This document shows, one piece after another, positions 16,025 to 23,133 of a DNA stretch of 64,000 bases (position 1 is its first letter; every line of letters starts with the position of its first letter). The DNA comes from Tistrella mobilis (lineage in GTDB: Bacteria; Pseudomonadota; Alphaproteobacteria; Tistrellales; Tistrellaceae), in NCBI RefSeq assembly GCF_041468085.1, contig NZ_CP121017.1, positions 1,095,501 to 1,159,500 of the forward strand. The letters run 5' to 3'. The notes below the pieces were generated by a model, which had not been told where the DNA came from, did no database searches, and was given only the letters and a program-made list of their open reading frames with translations. Made by a program: the position numbers and the translations under genes.

Positions 16025-17587
16025 TCAGATCAGGCCGTCGCGTGCCCAGTCGGCCAGGTCCCGCGCCGGTACCGGCAGCCAGTCGGGGACAGGGCGGCGG
16101 GCGGGGTCGCCGTGGAAGGCGGCGAGCCAGCCGAGTGCGCGGGCGTTCAGCTCCACCATCAGCGCATAAAGATCCAGCGCCCGGCGGGCATCGTCGCGGC
16201 CCAGATGCGGGATTTCGGCACCCAGCCGGCGGGGCATGGTGGTGTGATCGAGGCCGATATTGATCTGCTCATGGGCGCGGACCTCGGCATCGTCGGCGGC
16301 GGCGATGCCGGCGGCGGCCAGCCGGCCGTTCATCGGGTTCGGCCGGCCGGGCAGGCCTTCGGTGACGATCAGCACGGCCGGGAAGGCTGCGGGCGCACGA
16401 TCGGCGATCAGGCCCAGGATCTCGACATAGGCCGTGAAGGGCGGCAGCGGCAGACCGTTGATCACCGCCTCTGCATCCAGCCCCAGCCGGCGGCAGGCCT
16501 CCAGCTCGTGCGTTTCATGGCCGCTTTCCTCGACATGATAGCGCCGCATGCGGCCGCGCAGCCCCGGGCGCAGCGCCATGCGCATCGCCGGCAGGAAGAT
16601 GTCGGTGATCCGCGCCGAGACATGGTACTGCGCCAGATAGACGCCGCGCGCGACCGCGGTCGCGATGCCGGAATCCCGGGCTGCCAGCAGGGCACCGATC
16701 CGGTCGTCGCCGATGGCGGCAAGCAGGGCAGGCGTCATGGCCTCGGCAGCCAGGATCAGGCCGATCCCGGTTTCGGGGATCGGCGCATCCGCGGGCGGCA
16801 GCGCCCGGCGTGCAGCCCCGGGCAGACCGGCCAGGACCAGCGTGGTGGCGACCACGCCCAGATGGCGCTCGGCCTCGGCGATGTCGTAGAGGCAGCCGGG
16901 CGGGGGCGAGAACCGGGCTTCGGTCCCGGTCAGCCGGGCCAGCAGGCGGCCGGTGGCGACCAGGCTCAACGGCGCGGTTACCGCCCAGCCTTCGACCAGC
17001 ATCCGCAGGATGGCAGCATGGAAGCCGGTGCCCCGCGGCAGCTCCGGGGGCGGGGCGAAGGGGCCGGCCTGGCCGCCGCCGGCGATCAGGTCGCGGATCC
17101 GGTCGAGCAGGCTGCGGGCGAGATCCAGCAGCGCGGCATGATCGAGCCCGCCGATCTCGCGCCGCCCGGCGGCGATCCAGCCTGCGGCCCGGTCGAGGGC
17201 GGCATCCAGCCGGGCGTGATCGGCGACCAGAACGTCATGGCCGTCATCGGTTTCGGCGATCAGCCCCAGCCGGTCGAGCCCGTCCAGAAGATCGACCAGA
17301 CCGTCGGGATCGGGATCATGACCGGTGGCGAGCTGTTGCGCGCGGGCGGCGGAGGCCCGGCGCAGGGTCGCCCACTCGCCTGCCGCCGGATCGCGCAGCC
17401 GGTCGAGCCGGGCGGCAAGCTCGGCCGCCCCGATGCCGGTGACGTCGAGTTCGGTCACACCGCCCTCGTGGATGAGGGCAAGGCTGTCGGCGCTGCGGGG
17501 CTCGATCTGCAGCACCGCCAGTCGCGGCCGGCGATAGGCACCGAGGCTCCAGGGGGAGAAGGGGGCGGCAGGGGCGGGCGCGGTCAT
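16025..17587 (-). CDS. Haem-oxygenase-like di-metal protein with N-terminal extension
   Basis: Protein of 520 residues. The C-terminal half (about 300-490) is a TenA/haem-oxygenase-like helical domain with candidate metal ligands H322 (QYHVS), E353/E354-x-G-H357 (HVEESGHET) and H439-x8-H448 (HEQINIGLDH). The same three-motif set occurs twice in the upstream neighbour, so the three domains are related. The first 180 residues contain a small beta-rich segment (AYRRPRLAVLQIE...ELDVTGIGAAEL) and a helical DGLVDLLDGLDRLGLI block reminiscent of PqqD/RRE-type winged helices. That comparison is tentative. Its start overlaps the upstream stop by ATGA, so it is translationally coupled. Function unknown; an oxidative modification of the operon product is a reasonable guess. 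Confidence 0.8.
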   Translation of the reverse strand: MTAPAPAAPFSPWSLGAYRRPRLAVLQIEPRSADSLALIHEGGVTELDVTGIGAAELAARLDRLRDPAAGEWATLRRASAARAQQLATGHDPDPDGLVDLLDGLDRLGLIAETDDGHDVLVADHARLDAALDRAAGWIAAGRREIGGLDHAALLDLARSLLDRIRDLIAGGGQAGPFAPPPELPRGTGFHAAILRMLVEGWAVTAPLSLVATGRLLARLTGTEARFSPPPGCLYDIAEAERHLGVVATTLVLAGLPGAARRALPPADAPIPETGIGLILAAEAMTPALLAAIGDDRIGALLAARDSGIATAVARGVYLAQYHVSARITDIFLPAMRMALRPGLRGRMRRYHVEESGHETHELEACRRLGLDAEAVINGLPLPPFTAYVEILGLIADRAPAAFPAVLIVTEGLPGRPNPMNGRLAAAGIAAADDAEVRAHEQINIGLDHTTMPRRLGAEIPHLGRDDARRALDLYALMVELNARALGWLAAFHGDPARRPVPDWLPVPARDLADWARDGLI

Positions 17588-19659
17588 CGGGCAGGCTCTC
17601 CGCGGGGGGCGGTCATCGAAAGCGGCAGGCGCAGGGCCGGGGTCGGGTCGGTGCCCGGCCCGTAATGGCTGAGGATGCGGCGCTCCAGCCGGTCGAAGGC
17701 TTCAAGCAGCGTGACGGCTGCCTTGAGCGTCACCAGACTCTGCTCCCGGCCGATGAAATCGCGCAAGCCCATCAACCGGGACGAGATGTCGCCATGGGCG
17801 CCCTCGTCGTTCAACCCCGCATGCCAGACCAGCGGCGACCAGAAGCCTTCGGGCAGGTCGAGCATCCTGGCCCGTTCGACCAGCAGATCATGGAAACGTT
17901 GCGCCGGCCGTTCGAACAGGAAAAGCAGGGCCTCGAACGAGATCGGATCCTGTGCGGCGAGCACCGCCAGCGTCGAGGTGAGCGCGAAGGTTTCGGGCAG
18001 GGGCACCAGCCGGTCGAGCAGGGCCTCGTCGATGCCGACCGCCCCCAGCGCATCGGCAAGGGTGCGGTCATGGCCGACCTCCTCGGCAAGGAAGCCTTCC
18101 AGAAGCCGGGTCCGGGCCGGCGGTCCGGCATGGCCGAGCGCCGGGGCAACCGCCCGCGGCCCCATCCTGACCACCTGATGATATTCGATCGCATAGCCGA
18201 TCAGCTGCGCGCGCGAGGCGCTGCCCTCGGCGAAGGCCCGGCCGAGGGCGCCGGCGCAGATCCGGGTCTCGGCGGCGGCGACGAAGCGGCGCAGCTCGCG
18301 CATCGCCTGCGCACCCGACACGCCATGGGCGATGCCTGGATCGGCATCCTCCAGCAGGCCCAGCCCGTCGAGCGCCTGCAGGATCTGGCCGACGCCCGCG
18401 GCACCGAAACCGGGGGCCACGGCCGCCAGCCGTTCACGCGTGGCGCCCTGAGCCAGGGCCGCCATCAGCCGGCGGGCCTCGTCCAGCCCTTCCGGCAGAA
18501 TGTCGATCGCACAGCCCTGATCGCCATAGTCGAGCCGGATGGAGGCGGCCTCGATCGCCACCCCCACCCCATCGCGCAGCCTTGGCCGGCGCGGCACCGC
18601 AGCTTCGGGCGCCGACGGATCGGTGGTGACCATGCCTGCGATCGCCGGCAGATCGGTACCGGGGGCGAAACCTTCCACCCGCCGCACCCGGTCGCCCGGC
18701 ACGGCGTAATGGTCGAGAATCGCGCCGTAGAAGTCGTCATACAGCTCGACGAACAGGTCGAGCCCGTCGATCACCCGGCCGAGTTCGTCCTCGCCGATAC
18801 CGTCGAGCGCGTCGAAGATCTCGCGGGTGAGCAGGCCGTGGCCGCCGTTCATGTTGATGCCGGCATGGGCGCGGATCGGGCCGATGAAGGCCTCGTCCAT
18901 GCCGCGGCGCTCGGCCGCGCGCACGAAGCTGTCGACATCGATGTCCCGGCCTTCCAGCACGCCCAGCGTCGCAAAGAACAGGATCGGATCGGTGCGCGCC
19001 CAGTGCGACAGCGCATTGGCGAGCGCCATGGTCTCGGGCAGCGGCACGGTGCGGGCCAGGATTTCGCGGTCGAGCCCCACGGCTTCGAGCGCTTTCAGGA
19101 TCAGCTCGTCATGGCCGACCTCTTCGCCGTAGAAGCGGTTCATGGCCACGCGGGCCGGCGTGCTGCCGGTCCAGGCCAGAACCGGGCTGTCGAACCAGCT
19201 TTCGCGGAACAGGAAGTGGTAATTCTCGATCGCCATGCCGTGAAAGACCCGCTCGGGCACGGCATGGGGGTCGTCGAGCATCGCCCGCCAGAACCGGTTG
19301 CGATAGAGCCGGGTGAAGAGCAGCCGGTTGGTCCGGTCCTCGATCGCGAACAGGGCGGCCCGACCCGACCGGGCAGCCGGCGGTGCCGCCTCGTCGACCA
19401 GATCGAAGGCGGCGAGGTCGCGGATCAGCCGGGGCATGTCGGCACCGCCGGCTTCGCGGTGGAGCGCGTCGGCATCGCGGCCGCCATCGATCAGGCGCAG
19501 CACCCGGCCGAGCGCCGGGGCATCGACGCCCCGGGCATCCAGATGGAAACGCTCGCCGCCGCAGTCGAGGGCGATGCCGTCCGCGGCCTCGATGATGCGG
19601 GCGGCGAGGCGGGGCCGGCGGAGGGGAGAGGCTTGGGGCGGAACGGGTTCGATGGACAT
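17584..19659 (-). CDS. Tandem haem-oxygenase-like protein: two (small domain + HO-like) modules
   Basis: Protein of 691 residues built as an internal duplication. Each half begins with a small beta/helix domain (about 20-92 and 362-440, both ending in a LxxFDLVDE/LDGLGLLED-like helix). Each then has a haem-oxygenase-like domain with matching motifs. Module 1 has E145-x2-H148 (IENYHFL), E179/E180-x-G-H183 and H265-x8-H274. Module 2 has IEYH494, E526/E527-x-G-H530 and H613-x8-H622. Both share a PLPET turn. Such domains host di-iron oxygenases, PqqC or TenA; the retained Glu/His pattern favours a di-metal oxidase. The small domains have the size and position of PqqD/RRE peptide-binding domains, but identity is not certain. 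It lies 37 bp after the ThDP enzyme gene and overlaps the next gene. Confidence 0.82.
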   Translation of the reverse strand: MSIEPVPPQASPLRRPRLAARIIEAADGIALDCGGERFHLDARGVDAPALGRVLRLIDGGRDADALHREAGGADMPRLIRDLAAFDLVDEAAPPAARSGRAALFAIEDRTNRLLFTRLYRNRFWRAMLDDPHAVPERVFHGMAIENYHFLFRESWFDSPVLAWTGSTPARVAMNRFYGEEVGHDELILKALEAVGLDREILARTVPLPETMALANALSHWARTDPILFFATLGVLEGRDIDVDSFVRAAERRGMDEAFIGPIRAHAGINMNGGHGLLTREIFDALDGIGEDELGRVIDGLDLFVELYDDFYGAILDHYAVPGDRVRRVEGFAPGTDLPAIAGMVTTDPSAPEAAVPRRPRLRDGVGVAIEAASIRLDYGDQGCAIDILPEGLDEARRLMAALAQGATRERLAAVAPGFGAAGVGQILQALDGLGLLEDADPGIAHGVSGAQAMRELRRFVAAAETRICAGALGRAFAEGSASRAQLIGYAIEYHQVVRMGPRAVAPALGHAGPPARTRLLEGFLAEEVGHDRTLADALGAVGIDEALLDRLVPLPETFALTSTLAVLAAQDPISFEALLFLFERPAQRFHDLLVERARMLDLPEGFWSPLVWHAGLNDEGAHGDISSRLMGLRDFIGREQSLVTLKAAVTLLEAFDRLERRILSHYGPGTDPTPALRLPLSMTAPRGEPAR

Positions 19660-19696
19660 GGGGAGCGGCCCCCTCGTGATCGTGACGTGTGAACGC

Positions 19697-21454
19697 TCAG
19701 GACTTGAAGGCGTCGGGATCGCCGCCGCCGAAGGCTGCGGCGATCGCCTTGCCCGAGACGGCGCCCGCCGGGCGGCGGGCGGCCGGATCGAGCATCACCT
19801 CGACCACGGCAGGCACGCCCGCCTCGGCGGCACGGGCGGCGCGGGCCAGGGCGGGGGCAATGCCCGATGCCCTGTCCACCCGCTCTCCATGGCCGCCCAG
19901 CGCTTCGGCCAGGCGGTCATAGCGGGTGGCGCGGCTCAGGAACTGGCCGTCGAGATTGGCGTCGCCGAAGATGTCGTCATGGAAATTGCGCATCTCGCCC
20001 CAGGCGCCGTCATTGCCGATCAGCACGACGAAGCCGGTCCCGGCGCGCACCGCGCTGTCGATCTCCATGGCGTTGAAGCCGAAGGCGCCGTCGCCCTGTA
20101 CGGCCAGCACCGGGCAGTCGGGCCGGGCCAGGCGGGCTGCGATGGCAAAGGGCAGGCCGATGCCCAGGCAACCGAAGGGCCCGGGATCCATCCAATGGCC
20201 CGGCCGGCCGACCGGAATGGCGCCGGCGGTCTCGGCAATCACGTCGCCGCCATCGCCGATGGTGACGGTATCGGGGGTGACGAAGCGGGCGGCCTCGGCG
20301 GCAAAGCGGGCATGGTCGATCGGGCCGTCGCCGTCCAGGCTCTCCCGAAGTGCCCGGGCCGCTCTGGCATCGCGGGCGGCAAGCTGTTCGGGCCACGCGA
20401 CGGGCACCCGGTGGCCGTCGGCCTCGAAGGTTTGGGCAAGGGCGGTCAGGAAATGGCGCGGGCAGGCGGTGATCCCCATCACCGCGCCGCGATTGCGGCC
20501 CAGTCTCGCGGGGTCTGCATCGACATGGACGATCACGCAATCGGGGTCGATCAGCGGTGCGCGGCCATAGTTCAGGCGGAAGTCGAAATCGATGCCGACC
20601 GCGATGATCAGATCGGCCGCGGGCAGGGCCCGGGCGCGTGCCGCGGTATGCATCTGCGGATGATCCGGCGGCAGGATGCCGCGTGCGGCACCATTGGCGA
20701 AGACGGGGCAGCCAGTCTCGCGCGCGAACCGGTCGAGCGCGTCTTCGGCCCCCGCCCAATAGACACCCGAGCCCGCCAGCAGCAGGGGTGTGCGGGCGGC
20801 GCGGAGCAGGGCGGCGGTCTTGGCCACGGCATCCGGGTCGGCGGCGGGGGCGTGGCTCTGGCCGCGACCCTGCGCAAAGCTGAGGGCGTCGGCCGGCAGC
20901 CGGCCCATCAGCAGGTCGAAAGGCAGATCCAGCGCCACGGGCGCCGGGCGCGGCACCATGGCGGCCGCGGCCGCCTCTGCCAGCAGCTCGGGCAGGCGCC
21001 ACAGGTCGCCAGGGGTTGCGGTCATGCGGGTGACCGGTTTCAGCATGTCGAGCTGGGGGGCCTCCTGCAATGCGCCCATGCCTTCGGTCGCCCCCGGATT
21101 GCGGCCGGCAAGCAGCATAAGCGGGCTGCCGGCCGCCCAGGCATTGGCGACCGCGACTGCGGCCCCCACCACGCCCGGCCCGGCGGTCGCCGCCGAAACC
21201 TGAACCTGACGGGTCAGGCGGGCCATGGCATCCGCTGCATGGGCGGCGGCCTGTTCATGGCGGAAATCGACCAGCCGGATGCCGGTGCGCGCGCAGCCGT
21301 CGAACAGCGGCGACAGATGTCCGCCGGTCAGCGTGAAGAGATGGCCGATGCCCAGCGCGCGCAGCTGCGCGGCGGCGACGATGCCGCCATGGAGCAGGGG
21401 CGCCGGATCGGCATCGATCCGCGATGCAGCCGGATCGGGGGCGGCGTGGCTCAT
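19697..21454 (-). CDS. Thiamine-diphosphate enzyme of the acetolactate synthase/2-hydroxyacyl-CoA lyase superfamily
   Basis: Three-domain ThDP enzyme of 585 residues. The Pyr domain holds the catalytic glutamate E67 in DFRHEQAAAHAADAMAR. The motif TAGPGVVGAAVAVANAW and LMLLAGRNPG follow, then a central Rossmann domain (GSGVYWAGAEDALD). The PP domain has FGCLGIGLPFAIAA and the Mg-ThDP motif VQGDGAFGF...IGNDGAW. It resembles 2-hydroxyacyl-CoA lyases, oxalyl-CoA decarboxylases and acetolactate synthase-like proteins; I cannot choose the reaction. ATG 21454 has GGAAG upstream. It is the second gene of the 55-aa protein/ThDP/HO-like operon, which suggests that it generates or cleaves an alpha-keto or hydroxyacyl intermediate for the pathway. 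Confidence 0.88.
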   Translation of the reverse strand: MSHAAPDPAASRIDADPAPLLHGGIVAAAQLRALGIGHLFTLTGGHLSPLFDGCARTGIRLVDFRHEQAAAHAADAMARLTRQVQVSAATAGPGVVGAAVAVANAWAAGSPLMLLAGRNPGATEGMGALQEAPQLDMLKPVTRMTATPGDLWRLPELLAEAAAAAMVPRPAPVALDLPFDLLMGRLPADALSFAQGRGQSHAPAADPDAVAKTAALLRAARTPLLLAGSGVYWAGAEDALDRFARETGCPVFANGAARGILPPDHPQMHTAARARALPAADLIIAVGIDFDFRLNYGRAPLIDPDCVIVHVDADPARLGRNRGAVMGITACPRHFLTALAQTFEADGHRVPVAWPEQLAARDARAARALRESLDGDGPIDHARFAAEAARFVTPDTVTIGDGGDVIAETAGAIPVGRPGHWMDPGPFGCLGIGLPFAIAARLARPDCPVLAVQGDGAFGFNAMEIDSAVRAGTGFVVLIGNDGAWGEMRNFHDDIFGDANLDGQFLSRATRYDRLAEALGGHGERVDRASGIAPALARAARAAEAGVPAVVEVMLDPAARRPAGAVSGKAIAAAFGGGDPDAFKS

Positions 21455-21525
21455 CGGGAGGGAGCTTCCTTCGGGGGGGCACAGGGAAGGTGCCGGCCCG
21501 GCTCTGCAGGCCGGCACCCGACGGC

Positions 21526-21693
21526 TCAGAGATGCACGGCGATCAGCACCGGCTTCTCCTGGGTCGCCGGCCGGATCTGGACCAGGAAGGTCTTGCCGCC
21601 GGTCAGCCCCGTGCGCAGGGCAATGTCCGGCTCCTTCGCGTCCAGCCCGAGTGCGGCCACCGTATCCCTGACGTCCACCACTTTGTCGCTCAT
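21526..21693 (-). CDS. 55-residue small protein heading the ThDP/HO-like operon
   Basis: Small acidic-to-neutral protein with no cysteine, no signal peptide and no membrane segment. An N-terminal helix-like part (DKVVDVRDTVAALGLDAKEP) is followed by a C-terminal half that looks like beta strands separated by turns (TGLTGGKTFLVQI, KPVLIAVHL). ATG 21693 lies eight bases after GGAGG; an in-frame ATG at 21708 would add five residues. It is followed by the ThDP gene after 71 bp. Size, leading position and strong ribosome site fit either a ribosomal precursor peptide or a small regulatory/structural subunit. I do not recognise the family. Confidence 0.7.
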   Translation of the reverse strand: MSDKVVDVRDTVAALGLDAKEPDIALRTGLTGGKTFLVQIRPATQEKPVLIAVHL

Positions 21694-21922
21694 GGCGTCT
21701 CCCTCCATACGGGGATTGCAGAAACACCAGCATTCTACCTTAGGTTAACAAAGAGTCACGACTAATCGGAATCAAATGATTAAAAATAATATACATAAGG
21801 TTGTAAAAATCATGACGGATCGCGGTAAAGAGCCGTTGTTCCGCATGGCGATTTGATGGAGCCTGGCCGATGCATCCTGCTATGCTGGCCCCGGCAAATC
21901 GTGGTGAACCGGAGGTTGCTTC
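21694..21922. promoter_or_regulatory. AT-rich divergent promoter region
   Basis: Bases 21735-21815 are strikingly AT-rich (for example GATTAAAAATAATATACATAAGG) within a roughly 70% GC genome. The region includes a dyad AATCA-AA-TGATT at 21769-21780. It drives the small-protein/ThDP/HO-like operon to the left and the M20 hydrolase gene to the right. The composition may simply be promoter melting regions, or a NAP/GapR-type binding site. Confidence 0.5.
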
Positions 21923-23131
21923 ATGTCCGCCCCCAAGCCGCAACCGGACCCGAAGGGGCCCGGTGGTCAGATCGCAGCCTGGCTGCATGAAATGGTGGCG
22001 CTCCGCCACGATCTGCATCGCCATCCGGAACTGGCGTTCGAGGAGCGACGGACGGCGGCGCTTGTCGCCCGATCGCTGGCAGACTGGGGCTGGACGGTTC
22101 ATGAAGGTCTGGGCGGGACCGGCGTCGTCGGCACCCTGACCACCGGGCCGGGGCCGGTGATCGGCATCCGTGCCGATATGGACGCCCTGCCCATCACCGA
22201 AACCACCGGCCTGCCCCATGCCAGCATCCATGACGGCCGGATGCATGCCTGCGGCCATGACGGACATACCACCATCCTGCTGGCCGCGGCGCGTTGCCTG
22301 GCCGGGCGGCGGCAGTTCCGCGGCACCGTGCGGGTGATCTTCCAGCCGGCCGAGGAACATGGCGGCGGGGCGGCGGTGATGATCCGCGACGGGCTGTTCA
22401 CCCGCTTTCCGGTCGACCGGATCTATGCCCTGCACAACATGCCGGGCCTGCCGGCCGGCGTTTTCGGCTTCCGGCCCGGTGCGCTGACGGCGGCCTCGGA
22501 CGATTATGTGATCACGGTCCGCGGCCGTGGCGGTCACGGAGCCTATCCGGAACGCGCCGTCGACCCGATCGTGGCCGGGTCTGCCATCGTGCTGGCGCTG
22601 CAATCCGTGGTTGCGCGCAATGTGCCGCCCACCCGGCAGGCCGTGGTGACCGTGGGGGCCTTCCGCGCCGGCGAGGCCGCGAACGTCATCCCCGAAACGG
22701 CGGTGCTGAAGGCGAGCGTGCGGACCACCGACCCCGAGACCCGCAGCCTGATCGAGGCGCGGATCCGCGAACTGGTCGCGGGCCAGGCGGCCGCCTGGGG
22801 CGCCACGGCGACCGTTCAGGTGGACCGGGGTTATCCGGCGGTGATCAACGACGCCGGGGCGACGGCCTTCGCCCGGGCGGTGGCGGTGGACGCCTTCGGT
22901 GCCGGACGGGTGATCGACATCCCCGAGGCATCGATGGGCAGCGAGGATTTCGCCTATATGCTGGAGGGCGTTCCCGGCTGCTATCTGGTGGTGGGCAACG
23001 GCATCGAATCAGGACCGACCAGCTGCATGATCCACAACCCCGGCTATGACTTCAACGACGCCGTCCTGGGCGATGCCGCCGCCTTCTGGGTGGCATTGGC
23101 CGAAGCCTCGGCGCCGGCAGGTGCCGCCTGA
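21923..23131 (+). CDS. M20-family amidohydrolase (hippurate hydrolase/IAA-amino-acid hydrolase-like)
   Basis: Binuclear metallopeptidase of 402 residues. Motifs in order are RHDLHRHPELAFEE, GIRADMDALPI, HACGHDGHTTILLAAA (metal ligands C, H and H), FQPAEEHGGGAAVMI with the catalytic Glu pair, ALHNMPGLPAG, a lid domain with GRGGHGAYPERAVDPI, and the late SMGSEDFAYMLEGVPG plus a C-terminal HNPGYDFND histidine. All are intact. Members cleave N-acyl or N-aroyl amino acids. RBS GGAGG precedes ATG 21923. It is followed after two bases by a GGDEF-EAL gene, so the pair is probably co-transcribed. Confidence 0.92.
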   Translation: MSAPKPQPDPKGPGGQIAAWLHEMVALRHDLHRHPELAFEERRTAALVARSLADWGWTVHEGLGGTGVVGTLTTGPGPVIGIRADMDALPITETTGLPHASIHDGRMHACGHDGHTTILLAAARCLAGRRQFRGTVRVIFQPAEEHGGGAAVMIRDGLFTRFPVDRIYALHNMPGLPAGVFGFRPGALTAASDDYVITVRGRGGHGAYPERAVDPIVAGSAIVLALQSVVARNVPPTRQAVVTVGAFRAGEAANVIPETAVLKASVRTTDPETRSLIEARIRELVAGQAAAWGATATVQVDRGYPAVINDAGATAFARAVAVDAFGAGRVIDIPEASMGSEDFAYMLEGVPGCYLVVGNGIESGPTSCMIHNPGYDFNDAVLGDAAAFWVALAEASAPAGAA

Positions 23132-23133
23132 AC

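Noticed and set aside
16025-21693. PQQ biosynthesis locus
   Set aside because: There is no PqqA-like Glu-x3-Tyr peptide, no PqqE radical SAM enzyme and no PqqB; only the HO-like fold and domain size are reminiscent.
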